DNA of 64,000 nucleotides from Bradyrhizobium liaoningense (lineage in GTDB: Bacteria; Pseudomonadota; Alphaproteobacteria; Rhizobiales; Xanthobacteraceae). The stretch spans positions 31,835 through 95,834 of the forward strand of contig NZ_JAFCJM010000025.1 of NCBI RefSeq assembly GCF_018130955.1, written 5' to 3'. Shown piece by piece: positions 36,220-44,300 of the stretch. Within the stretch, counting starts at the first letter, position 1. Every line of letters starts with the position of its first letter. The notes beneath the pieces were generated by a model. The model was not told the origin of the DNA, searched no databases, and was given only the letters and a program-made list of their open reading frames with translations. Both the position numbers and the translations under genes were made by a program.

Positions 36220-37508
36220 GCGCCGCCGATCCGGCCGGACCTGCCTGCTTCTGCCGGGACTGTCTCGCCGATCTCGATGTGGCGGCGCGGCGCTGCACGA
36301 GGTGCGGTTCCCCTCGCCTCGTCCGCCACCGCACGCTCGCCGCGCTCACCATCGCCCATATCGACTGCGACGCGTTCTACGCGACCGTGGAGAAGCGCGA
36401 CAATCCTGATATCGCCGACAAGCCGGTCATCATCGGCGGCGGAAAGCGCGGCGTGGTCTCGGCCGCCTGCTACATCGCGCGCACTTTTGGCGTGCGCTCG
36501 GCGATGCCGATGTATAGGGCGCTCGAAGCGTGCCCGCACGCGACCGTCATCCCGCCCGACATGGCAAAATACGTTCGCGTCGGCCGCGAGGTGCGCCACG
36601 CCATGCAGGCGCTGACGCCGCTGGTCGAGCCGCTGTCGATCGACGAGGCGTTCCTCGATCTCTCCGGCACCGAGCGCGTCCACGGCATGATCCCGGCCAA
36701 GGTGCTGGCGCGCTTTGCCCGCGACGTCGAGCGCGACATCGGCATCACCGTCTCGGTCGGACTCTCCTGCAACAAGTTTTTGGCAAAGATCGCCTCCGAC
36801 CTCGACAAGCCGCGCGGCTTTGCCACGCTCGACCAGGAGGAAGCGCGCACGATGCTGGCCGACAAGCCGGTCGGCTTCATTTTCGGCGTGGGCCCCGCCA
36901 CGCAGGAGCGGCTGGTTCAGCGCGGCTTCCGCACCATCGCCGATCTGCAAAGGGCCGACGAGATCGAGCTGATGCGGCAGTTCCCGAGCGACGGCCGCAG
37001 GCTGTGGCGGCTCGCGCGCGGCATCGACGACCGCACCGTGGTGCCGGATCGCGGCGCCAAGACCATTTCCAGCGAAACCACGTTCGAGAGCGACATCCGC
37101 GATTTCGCGACGCTTGAGAAGATTTTGTGGCGCCTGTGCGAGAAGACATCCTCGCGGCTGAAGACCAGCGAGCTCGCCGGCTCCACCGTTACGCTGAAGC
37201 TGAAGACCGCGGATTTCCGCCAGCGCACCCGATCGCAATCGATCACGGCGCCGACGCAGCTCGCGGCAAAGATCTTTTCGATCTGCCGGGAGATGCTGAC
37301 GAAGGAGATCGACGGCACCGCCTTCCGCCTGATGGGCGCCGGCGTCAGCGCGCTGCGTGCAGGCTCGGCCGACGACGACACCGACATGCTCGACCGCCGC
37401 GCGGCGCATGCCGAGCGCGCGATCGACGATCTGCGCAAGAAGTTCGGCAAGGCCGCCGTGATCCGCGGCATCGCCTATGACGGGCCGGAGAAGGACGCGG
37501 AGGAGTGA
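36216..37508 (+). CDS. dinB: DNA polymerase IV with N-terminal zinc-ribbon-like extension
   Basis: A 430-residue Y-family polymerase for translesion synthesis. Catalytic motifs are IDCDAFYATVEKRDNP and SIDEAFLDLSGTERVHG; the helix-hairpin-helix region GVGPATQERL and the little-finger domain follow. The first 30 residues are extra relative to E. coli DinB and carry paired cysteines (CRDC and CTRC), consistent with a small zinc-binding module. It starts at GTG, overlapping the DUF3572 stop. Confidence 0.95.
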   Translation: MSAADPAGPACFCRDCLADLDVAARRCTRCGSPRLVRHRTLAALTIAHIDCDAFYATVEKRDNPDIADKPVIIGGGKRGVVSAACYIARTFGVRSAMPMYRALEACPHATVIPPDMAKYVRVGREVRHAMQALTPLVEPLSIDEAFLDLSGTERVHGMIPAKVLARFARDVERDIGITVSVGLSCNKFLAKIASDLDKPRGFATLDQEEARTMLADKPVGFIFGVGPATQERLVQRGFRTIADLQRADEIELMRQFPSDGRRLWRLARGIDDRTVVPDRGAKTISSETTFESDIRDFATLEKILWRLCEKTSSRLKTSELAGSTVTLKLKTADFRQRTRSQSITAPTQLAAKIFSICREMLTKEIDGTAFRLMGAGVSALRAGSADDDTDMLDRRAAHAERAIDDLRKKFGKAAVIRGIAYDGPEKDAEE

Positions 37509-37589
37509 TGGCGAGGATTGCGGCGGCACCAGCCTGGATTGCAGGCGCCAACGCCGGTTGGGCGGCGAAGCCTCCGCAAGACTTCCGCG

Positions 37590-38378
37590 TCAGGAGGCGC
37601 TCAGCGATCTTATGACCACGTAGAGGCCGACCGTGACGACGGTACCGGAAAAGATGCGTGAGAGCGCATGCTTATGAACCGCGAGACGACGGGCCAGACG
37701 AGTGCCGACGAATCCGCCGAGCATTCCACCTGCGATGAACAATCCGGCCAGCGGCCAGTCGACGAGGCCCGACCAGGCATAGCTGACCGAAGTGGTCAAT
37801 CCCAGGACCGTGACGGAGACCAGCGAGGAGCCAATCGCATTGATCAGCGGCATGGCCGTCGCACCGATCAGTCCCGGCACGATCAGGAAGCCGCCACCGA
37901 TGCCAAAAAAACCGGACAGCGCGCCAACGGCAAGGCCAATGCCGATCAGCGACGGCAGCATCTGCGGCATGGTTTCTCGCCTCAGTCTCACATCCGGGTC
38001 GCCACCGGATTTGCGCGGCCGCAGCATGAGGAGGCCAATGGCAACCATGAGCAGTCCGAACAGAGTGAGCAGGCGGGCTCCATCCACCATCTTGCCGAGT
38101 TGCGCGCCGATCGTGGCGCCAGCCATTCCCGCGATCGCAAATGTTACCGCGCAAGGCCATTTCACGGTCTGCGCCCGCGCATGGCCGACGAGATTAGCCG
38201 CAGCGCTGACCGCGACGGCGATCGCACTGGTGCCGATGGCAACATGCGGAGACGGCACGCCCACCACGTAGACTAGCAGCGGCACCGCCAAAATCGAACC
38301 GCCGCCACCGACGAGGCCGAGAACAAAGCCAACCACCCCGCCGGACCCCACGGCCAGTAGATCGTGAGGAAGTGTCAT
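37590..38378 (-). CDS. TauE/SafE-family sulfur-compound exporter
   Basis: A 262-residue inner-membrane protein of the TauE/SafE family, with paired glycine-rich motifs in each half (GFVLGLVGGGGSILAVPLL and GALSGFFGIGGGFLIVPGL). Relatives export sulfite or related sulfur anions. It is the last gene of the minus-strand bigR group and overlaps the rhodanese gene by 4 bases. In BigR-type operons this protein is thought to remove sulfite made by the persulfide dioxygenase. The start at 38378 (MTLPHDLLAVG) removes a non-membrane N-terminal tail. Confidence 0.92.
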   Translation of the reverse strand: MTLPHDLLAVGSGGVVGFVLGLVGGGGSILAVPLLVYVVGVPSPHVAIGTSAIAVAVSAAANLVGHARAQTVKWPCAVTFAIAGMAGATIGAQLGKMVDGARLLTLFGLLMVAIGLLMLRPRKSGGDPDVRLRRETMPQMLPSLIGIGLAVGALSGFFGIGGGFLIVPGLIGATAMPLINAIGSSLVSVTVLGLTTSVSYAWSGLVDWPLAGLFIAGGMLGGFVGTRLARRLAVHKHALSRIFSGTVVTVGLYVVIRSLSAS

Positions 38379-38914
38379 CGCACCGGCACTCGCTCGGGTC
38401 GGTTCCAGGGCATCACGGAGAGCAATCGCGCCATCCCGCAAAAACCGGTAGTGCCGGCCAGGATCAAACCCGCCCCGACCATTCCAGACAGAACGTAGAA
38501 GCTGGGCGCAAGCAATGCACCAAGCACGGTCCCCAACAGCACGAGGCCACCAGCAGCGATTTGAACCTGTCTCATAATGTCGATCGGCCGGCGCCGATCG
38601 AGAGTCACCGGCAGTCCGGCTTTCCTCCAGGCATCGACGCCACCTTCAAGAAGGTACGCCTCGCAATTGCGTGATGCGGCGGATAGCCTGTCGGCGTTGC
38701 TCTTGGTGCGCATGCCCGAGCGGCAATGATAGATCAGCACATTGTCGTCCGCGTGGACCGGGCTTTCGGCATCCAACCGGCTCAACGCATGATGACGTGC
38801 GCCGGCGATGCGCTCGCGTGCGTGTTCGTCCGCTTCACGAATATCGATCAGCGCCGCGCCCTTGCGGACAAGCTCGGCGGCGCGCGCCGGTGAAACGGTC
38901 GGGAGATCAATCAC
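38375..38914 (-). CDS. Rhodanese-DUF2892 membrane fusion (YgaP-like)
   Basis: A 179-residue protein. An N-terminal rhodanese domain has the active-site loop CRSGMRT (Cys at about residue 80), and the C-terminal 60 residues hold two helices of the DUF2892/YgaP type (LVLLGTVLGALLAPSFYVLSG and GAGLILAGTTGFCGMARLL). Rhodaneses move sulfane sulfur from persulfides. It belongs to the bigR group. The start is a GTG with AAGGAAC upstream (VIDLPTVSPARAAEL); a longer open frame reads into unrelated sequence. The stop overlaps the TauE/SafE start. Confidence 0.9.
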   Translation of the reverse strand: MIDLPTVSPARAAELVRKGAALIDIREADEHARERIAGARHHALSRLDAESPVHADDNVLIYHCRSGMRTKSNADRLSAASRNCEAYLLEGGVDAWRKAGLPVTLDRRRPIDIMRQVQIAAGGLVLLGTVLGALLAPSFYVLSGMVGAGLILAGTTGFCGMARLLSVMPWNRPERVPVR

Positions 38915-38945
38915 GGCCTTGTTCCTTCTTTCGGCTGTAGGCCCG

Positions 38946-39284
38946 TCACGGGCAGTAGATGTCCGTGAGCAGCGCAAGCAGGCGTTCGGCGTTCCGGTCA
39001 GCGATACGGTAAAACACCGTTTGCGCTTCGCGCCGCGCGGCAACCAGACCGTCTTCGCGCATCTTGGCCAGATGTTGGGAGAGAGCCGACTGGCTGAGTT
39101 CCACTGCCTCGGCCAGATCGCCAACCGACATTTCGCCTGCGATCACCAGCCGGCAAAGGATCAGCAGACGGTTTTCGTTGGCGAGCAGCTTGAGCAGGCG
39201 GGCGGCCTCACCAGCCTTGCGCACAAGTTGGTCGATGCCGATATCGCCGCCAACTTTCGATCGCCGAACCGACTGCACGGGCAT
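38946..39284 (-). CDS. bigR: ArsR-type persulfide-sensing repressor BigR/SqrR
   Basis: A 112-residue winged-helix regulator with recognition region ELSQSALSQHLAKMREDGLV. Cys44 (LLILCRLV) and Cys111 (LLTDIYCP) sit near the positions of the redox pair of BigR and SqrR, which form a tri- or tetrasulfide link on contact with persulfide and leave DNA. The start at MPVQSVRR is preferred to an earlier one because that extension would cover the operator. It precedes the rhodanese and TauE/SafE genes and diverges from the dioxygenase gene, so it probably represses both sides. Confidence 0.92.
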   Translation of the reverse strand: MPVQSVRRSKVGGDIGIDQLVRKAGEAARLLKLLANENRLLILCRLVIAGEMSVGDLAEAVELSQSALSQHLAKMREDGLVAARREAQTVFYRIADRNAERLLALLTDIYCP

Positions 39285-39302
39285 AGCGGAGCACCTCTTT
39301 AA

Positions 39303-39333
39303 ATTAGACATTGCTAAATTAGATACCGCTAAT
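39303..39333. promoter_or_regulatory. Two tandem BigR/ArsR-type operator dyads
   Basis: An AT-rich island holds ATTAG-N6-CTAAA (39303-39318) and, sharing one base, ATTAG-N6-CTAAT (39318-39333), the second a perfect dyad. Centres are 15 bp apart. It lies between the divergent bigR and dioxygenase genes. ATTAG-type dyads of this size suit ArsR-fold repressors, and BigR is known to bind AT-rich palindromes. Confidence 0.75.
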
Positions 39334-39376
39334 ATATAAGTCAAGTCCGAGATCGAGAGAAACGACGGAGTGTGCA

Positions 39377-40270
39377 ATGGATGCGATCGCCAAACCCGAC
39401 ATTCGGGCGTTTTTTGACGAGCCGACCAACACGGTGAGCTATCTCGTGTGGGATCCCGTAACCAATGAAGGCGCGGTCATCGATCCCGTGCTCAACTTCG
39501 ATCATCGCAGCGGCGAGGCAACCGTGACCTCGGCCGACGCCATTCTGGCCGAGGCCAAAGAGCGCGGCGTCAAGATCGGACTGGTGCTGGAAACCCATGC
39601 CCATGCCGACCATCTTTCCGGCGCGCCCTATATCAAGCTCAAGACCGGTGCGAAGGTCGCGATCGGCGAGCACATCAAGGATGTGCAGCGCATCTTCCGC
39701 CCGGTGTTCAACGCAATCGACGTTTCGGGCGACGGCTCAGAGTTCGATCATCTGTTCAAGCACGGCGAGCGCTTCAGGATCGGCAATCTCGAAGCCGAGG
39801 TCATTTATACGCCCGGCCACACGCCGGCCTGCGTCTCTTACAAGATCGGCGATGCGGTCTTCGTTGGCGACACGCTGTTCATGCCCGACTATGGCACCGC
39901 GCGGGCCGACTTCCCGGGTGGAAATGCTCATGAGCTCTATCGCTCGATCCGTCGCATTCTGTCGCTACCGCCGGAGACACGATTGTTCATGTGCCACGAC
40001 TACAAGGCGCCGGGCCGAGATCAATACGCCTGGGAAACGTCGGTAGGCGAGGAAAAGGCAAGGAACGTGCATGTGCGCGAGGGCGTCTCAGAAGACGAAT
40101 TCGTGAAGATGCGCGAAGCGCGCGATGCGACATTGGCAGCGCCGCTGCTATTGCTGCCGTCCGTTCAGGTCAACATACGTGCCGGCAAGCTTCCTCCAGC
40201 GGAGTCCGACGGTGTGCACTATCTCAAGATACCGGTGAAGCTGGCCTCGCAGCACGGACAACGATGCTGA
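39377..40270 (+). CDS. blh: Persulfide dioxygenase, ETHE1/Blh type
   Basis: A 297-residue metallo-beta-lactamase-fold protein. THAHADHLSGAPY carries the H-x-H-x-D-H metal motif and further ligands sit in TPGHTPACVSYK, FVGDTLFMPDYGTARADFP and LFMCHDYKAP. ETHE1-type enzymes oxidise glutathione persulfide to sulfite with non-haem iron. It diverges from bigR across an operator region and completes the BigR sulfide-detoxification set (dioxygenase, rhodanese, TauE/SafE). Here blh is divergent rather than inside the same operon. Confidence 0.92.
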   Translation: MDAIAKPDIRAFFDEPTNTVSYLVWDPVTNEGAVIDPVLNFDHRSGEATVTSADAILAEAKERGVKIGLVLETHAHADHLSGAPYIKLKTGAKVAIGEHIKDVQRIFRPVFNAIDVSGDGSEFDHLFKHGERFRIGNLEAEVIYTPGHTPACVSYKIGDAVFVGDTLFMPDYGTARADFPGGNAHELYRSIRRILSLPPETRLFMCHDYKAPGRDQYAWETSVGEEKARNVHVREGVSEDEFVKMREARDATLAAPLLLLPSVQVNIRAGKLPPAESDGVHYLKIPVKLASQHGQRC

Positions 40271-40418
40271 CGACGACCGCATCCTCTGTCGCCAGCGATA
40301 CCCATCGGATCGTGCCGGTGGAATCGATAGTGCTCAGCGACGCGATCAGCGGGGCTCGCCGCGAGGACGGGTTTCGCAAGAGCTCCACCCATCTGCAAAC
40401 ATCCCCCGCAGGCTCACA

Positions 40419-40820
40419 TCAATCCACCACGGCCACAGCCTCGATCTCGATCAGCCATTCCGGCGCGGCGAGCGCTGTGACGCCGACGAGCGTGCTTGCG
40501 GGCGGGGTCATGCCTTCGAAGAACACGCCGCGGGCCTTGCCGATGATGGGACGCAGCTCGGGCTTGTAGCCGACGACGAAGGTCGTGATCTTGACGATGT
40601 TGGCGTAGGTCGCACCGGCAGCGGCGAGCGCGGCGCCGATATTGTGCATCACCTGTGTGGTCTGGGCTGCTAGATCGCCTTCGCCGACGACCCTGCCCTC
40701 CTCGTCGGTCGACACTTGGCCTGCGATGTAGATCGTGCGACCACCGGAGGCGACGACGACATGGGAATAGGCGGGATTGTGGTGAAGCTCGCTCGGACGG
40801 AGATGTTCGATCTTGGGCAT
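40419..40820 (-). CDS. RidA-family protein
   Basis: A 133-residue RidA/YjgF protein with HVVVASGGRTIYIAGQVSTDEEG and the C-terminal ASTLVGVTALAAPEWLIEIEAVAVV block. The Arg that binds imine carboxylates in archetypal RidA (in a PxRxxV motif) is replaced here (PPASTLVGV), so this belongs to a divergent RidA subgroup whose activity may differ. It is monocistronic, divergent from the BVMO gene. Confidence 0.85.
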   Translation of the reverse strand: MPKIEHLRPSELHHNPAYSHVVVASGGRTIYIAGQVSTDEEGRVVGEGDLAAQTTQVMHNIGAALAAAGATYANIVKITTFVVGYKPELRPIIGKARGVFFEGMTPPASTLVGVTALAAPEWLIEIEAVAVVD

Positions 40821-40923
40821 GGGTGCCGCCTCCCTGACGTTTGTTGATTGTGGGGGATCGTAACCGGGAGCGGCGCGTCGGGCCAGTGCTCACCCAAGCG
40901 CGCGGCCGCGTCGCCGTCTCGAC

Positions 40924-40966
40924 CGAATTTCGATCTCGCCGCAGTCAGCCAGTTCGAATTTCGAAC
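40924..40966 (+). promoter_or_regulatory. Candidate enhancer sites for the sigma-54 activator
   Basis: Two identical CGAATTTCG motifs begin at 40924 and 40955, 31 bp apart, about three helical turns. The second is the heart of a perfect 15-bp dyad, GTTCGAA-T-TTCGAAC (40952-40966). They lie about 70-110 bp upstream of the -24/-12 promoter, the usual place for enhancer-binding-protein sites. Confidence 0.55.
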
Positions 40967-41033
40967 CCGAGGACCCCCGGTCGTCAAACAACAAACCCAA
41001 TCAACGCAAGCGCTTAACGCCTCATGCCCGAGC

Positions 41034-41048
41034 TGGCACACAATCTGC
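41034..41048 (+). promoter_or_regulatory. Sigma-54 (-24/-12) promoter of the BVMO operon
   Basis: TGGCAC-ACAAT-CTGC fits the RpoN consensus TGGCAC-N5-TTGC with one mismatch and the required 10-base gap between the GG and GC pairs. It lies 65 bases before the BVMO start, and the locus encodes a sigma-54 activator. Confidence 0.75.
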
Positions 41049-41112
41049 GTTTCCCGATCGCATCTCGCGCCTCGCGGCGGGAGGAGGACAAGATCCAAAT
41101 TAGGAGGGATGC

Positions 41113-42744
41113 ATGAGTGGGACGACCAACGGCGCGCGTCAGCCGGAACGCTTCGACGCTGTGGTGATCGGTACGGGAGTTGCGGGCCTCTACCAGCTCT
41201 ACAAGCTGCGCGACGAACAGGGCCTCAAGGTCAAGGCCGTCGATACGGCCACCGGCGTCGGCGGCACCTGGTACTGGAATCGCTATCCGGGAGCACGCTT
41301 CGACTCCGAGGCCTATATCTACCAGTACCTGTTCTCGGAGGAACTCTACAAAGGCTGGAGCTGGAGCGAGCGCTTCCCCGGCCAGCCCGAGATCGAAAAG
41401 TGGCTCAACTACGTCGCCGACAAGCTCGACCTGCGCAAGGACATCCGCTTCAGTACGACAGTCAAGAGCGCTGTCTTCAACGAGGCAACCCAGCGCTGGA
41501 CGATCACGACCGACAAGGGCGACACGATCGACGCGCAGTTCCTCATCACCTGCTGCGGCATGCTGTCGGCGCCGCTGACGTCGGTCTTTCCCGGACAGGA
41601 GACGTTCAAGGGGACGCTGGTCCACACCGGCCGCTATCCGAAGGAGAAGCTCGATCTCGCCGGCAAGAGCGTCGCCGTCGTCGGCAATGGCGCCACCGGC
41701 ATCCAGGTGATCCAGACCATCGCCGGCGAGGTCGGCAGCCTCAAGGTGTTCGTGCGCACGCCGCAATACATCATTCCGATGAAGAACCCGAAATACGGAC
41801 CGAAGGAGGTCGAGGCCTACAAGGCGCGGTTCGAGGAATTCCGGAAAGTTCTGCCCCACTCGTTCACCGGCTTCGAATACGACTTCACCAACGGCGCCTG
41901 GAAGGATCTGACACCGGACCAGCGTCACGCTGTTCTGGAGAAGATCTGGGATGAAGGCTCGCTGCGGCTGTGGCTCGCCTCCTTTGTCGAGATGTTCTTC
42001 GAGGAGAACGTCAGCGAGGAGATCTCCGAGTTCGTCCGCAAGAAGATGCGCGCGCGCCTGAAGGACCCAAAACTCTGCGAGGCGCTGATCCCGACCGATT
42101 ACGGCTTCGGCACGCATCGCGTCCCGCTCGAGACCAACTACCTGGAGGCTTTCCTTCAGCCGAATGTCGAGCTGGTCAGCGTGAAGAACAACCCGATCAA
42201 GCGGATCACGCCTACGGGCATCGAACTCACCGATGGAACGTCGTATGCGCTTGACGTGATCATCCTGGCCACCGGCTTCGACGCCGGCTCCGGTGCGTTG
42301 ACGCGCATCGACATCCGTGGCCGCGACGGCCGCTCGCTCAAGGACGAGTGGAGCCGCGACATCCGCACCACGATGGGCCTTCAGGTCCACGGCTACCCGA
42401 ACCTGTTCACGACCGGCGCGCCGCTAGCGCCGTCGACGGCGCTCTGCAACATGACGACCTGCCTTCAGCAGCAGGTCGAGTGGATCAGCGATTGCATCGC
42501 CTATCTCAAGAAGAACCAGTTGAACGTCATCGAGCCGACCAAGGCGACGCAGGATGCCTGGGTCGCACATCACGATGAGGTCGCGAACACGACCCTCGTG
42601 ACGAAGACTCACTCCTGGTACATGGGCTCGAACGTCGAGGGCAAGCCGCGCCGTCTGCTTTCCTATATCGGCGGCGTCGGGACCTATCGCCAGAAGTGCG
42701 ATGAGGTCGCCTCCTCGGCCTATCCCGGCTTTGCCAAGCAGTGA
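41113..42744 (+). CDS. Baeyer-Villiger monooxygenase (cyclohexanone-monooxygenase type)
   Basis: A 543-residue flavoprotein. Two Rossmann motifs are visible (GTGVAGLYQLYKL near residue 18 and VVGNGATGIQVI near 193), plus the GGTWYWNRYPGARFD block of type I BVMOs. The fingerprint FKGTLVHTGRYP fits FxGxxxHxxxW(P/D) with Tyr in place of Trp. Such enzymes insert oxygen next to a ketone with FAD and NADPH, giving an ester or lactone. The next gene encodes a serine hydrolase that could open that product. The ribosome site is TTAGGAGGG close to the ATG. A readable sigma-54 promoter lies upstream. Confidence 0.93.
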   Translation: MSGTTNGARQPERFDAVVIGTGVAGLYQLYKLRDEQGLKVKAVDTATGVGGTWYWNRYPGARFDSEAYIYQYLFSEELYKGWSWSERFPGQPEIEKWLNYVADKLDLRKDIRFSTTVKSAVFNEATQRWTITTDKGDTIDAQFLITCCGMLSAPLTSVFPGQETFKGTLVHTGRYPKEKLDLAGKSVAVVGNGATGIQVIQTIAGEVGSLKVFVRTPQYIIPMKNPKYGPKEVEAYKARFEEFRKVLPHSFTGFEYDFTNGAWKDLTPDQRHAVLEKIWDEGSLRLWLASFVEMFFEENVSEEISEFVRKKMRARLKDPKLCEALIPTDYGFGTHRVPLETNYLEAFLQPNVELVSVKNNPIKRITPTGIELTDGTSYALDVIILATGFDAGSGALTRIDIRGRDGRSLKDEWSRDIRTTMGLQVHGYPNLFTTGAPLAPSTALCNMTTCLQQQVEWISDCIAYLKKNQLNVIEPTKATQDAWVAHHDEVANTTLVTKTHSWYMGSNVEGKPRRLLSYIGGVGTYRQKCDEVASSAYPGFAKQ

Positions 42745-42820
42745 ACGCACACGGGGCCGCGCAACCCTTTGGTGGGCGCGGCCCTTCATCCCGCATCTAT
42801 CAGACAATTCGGAGCAACAC

Positions 42821-44014
42821 ATGACCAAGGAATTCAAGGCGGCGGCCGACGCCATTCTCCATGAGACCGTCACGACGGGCCAGGGCGTCCCGGGCGTGGT
42901 GGCGATGGTGACCGATCGCAACGGCAACATCTACGAGGGGGCCGTCGGCAAGCGGCGCACCGACCAGTCGGCACCGATGACGACGGACAGCAGCTTTGCC
43001 ATTTTCTCGACGACCAAGGCGATCACCGGCACGGCCGCGCTGCAACTGATCGAGGAAGGCAAGCTCGACATCGATGCTCCCGCGAGGAAGTACGCACCTG
43101 ACATCGGCAAGCTCCAGGTGATCGACGGCTTCGACGCCAAGGGCCAGCCAAAACTTCGCGCGCCGAAGCGTGACATCACCACGCGCATGCTGCTGCTGCA
43201 CACCGGCGGATTCGGCTACGACTTCTTCAACGAGAATTATCTGCGCCTGGCGACCGAGCACGGACAGCCGAGCGTGATCACCTCGTCGAAGGCCGCGCTC
43301 ATGACGCCGCTGCTGTTCGATCCCGGCTCGAAATGGGAGTACGGAACGAACATCGATTGGGTCGGACAGGTCGTCGAGGGCATCACCGGCAAGCGGCTCG
43401 GCGAGGTCTTTGCCGAGCGCATCTTCAAGCCGCTCGGCATGAGCGACACCACATTCGAGATCAACGCTGCCGTGCGCGGCAAGCTTGCCGGCGTTCACGC
43501 GCGCAACGCCGACGGCTCGCTGACCCCGATGGACTTCGAATTGCCTGCGAATCCGGAGGTCCATATGGGAGGCCACGGCCTCTACAGCACGGTCAGCGAC
43601 TACATGCGCTTCATCCGCATGTGGCTCAACGACGGCGCAGGTCCCCATGGCCGGGTCTTGAAGCCGGAGACCGTGAAGATGGCCGAGAAGAACCAGCTCG
43701 GCGATCTGAAGGTGACGGCGTTGCCGGGCGTCATCAAGTCGCTCTCGAACGATGCGGAGTTCTTCCCGGGCCTGTCAAAATCCTGGGCGTTCACCTTCAT
43801 GGTCAACGATGAGAAGGCTCCGACGGGCCGGCCGGCCGGTGCGCTCGGCTGGGCGGGATTGGCGAACCTGTTCTACTGGATCGACCGGCAGAACGGCTTT
43901 GGCGGCTATTGGGCAACCCAGATCCTGCCCTTTGCTGATGTGGCTTCGTTTACCGGCTATATGCGGTTCGAGACTGCGTTCTACGACAGCCTGAGCCACC
44001 GCAAGGCCGCCTAA
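42821..44014 (+). CDS. Class C beta-lactamase-fold serine hydrolase/esterase
   Basis: A 397-residue penicillin-binding-protein-fold hydrolase. The nucleophile motif SxxK is STTK in AIFSTTKAITG (about residue 65) and the YxN motif is YGTN in SKWEYGTNIDW. The third motif appears as WAG in LGWAGLANLF rather than KTG, as in EstB-like esterases. No signal peptide is seen, so it is cytoplasmic, unlike true beta-lactamases. The gene follows the BVMO by 76 bases and probably hydrolyses the ester or lactone it forms. GGAGCAACAC precedes the ATG. Confidence 0.88.
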   Translation: MTKEFKAAADAILHETVTTGQGVPGVVAMVTDRNGNIYEGAVGKRRTDQSAPMTTDSSFAIFSTTKAITGTAALQLIEEGKLDIDAPARKYAPDIGKLQVIDGFDAKGQPKLRAPKRDITTRMLLLHTGGFGYDFFNENYLRLATEHGQPSVITSSKAALMTPLLFDPGSKWEYGTNIDWVGQVVEGITGKRLGEVFAERIFKPLGMSDTTFEINAAVRGKLAGVHARNADGSLTPMDFELPANPEVHMGGHGLYSTVSDYMRFIRMWLNDGAGPHGRVLKPETVKMAEKNQLGDLKVTALPGVIKSLSNDAEFFPGLSKSWAFTFMVNDEKAPTGRPAGALGWAGLANLFYWIDRQNGFGGYWATQILPFADVASFTGYMRFETAFYDSLSHRKAA

Positions 44015-44115
44015 AGCGCGATGAGATTTGGATGAATCGTCATCGCGCTTTAGGTCTTTGTTTGAGCATGATCTTGCCGGAAAACCGCTTCACACTTTTC
44101 CGGATCATGCTCTAG
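44013..44115. repeat. Full-length copy of the aaagcgcgatg intergenic repeat
   Basis: The copy has AAAGCGCGATG, CATCGCGCTTT, a central GTTTGAGCATGATC, then GGAAAACCGC and TTTTCCGGATCATGCTCTAG. A shorter copy lies at 8820-8896. Hairpins form from AAAGCGCGATG/CATCGCGCTTT and GAGCATGATC/GATCATGCTC. It starts in the hydrolase stop codon. Confidence 0.88.
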
Positions 44116-44300
44116 ATTCCGCCGTCTTGAACACTTCGGTCCGCCTTCAACCGCCGCATTTTGCAGTGCGGCCGGAGGCGGACCGGGGTAGCACCAAGGT
44201 CGCGATTGTCCGTTGCACGTTTCCATGGATGGTTTCACAATCGGGGGATGAAGCTCGGGGTCCACAGCTCGGGACCACTCAGCGCGTCAAAGGAGGGAAC

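Noticed and set aside
40264..40418. A short frame beginning ATGCTGACGACG overlapping the blh stop
   Set aside because: It continues only into the antisense of the RidA gene, has no recognisable features and no good ribosome site.
44028..44300. N-terminal extension of the sigma-54 activator by 91 residues
   Set aside because: It would translate the intergenic repeat; a GTG with AGGAGG at 44301 gives the usual family length.
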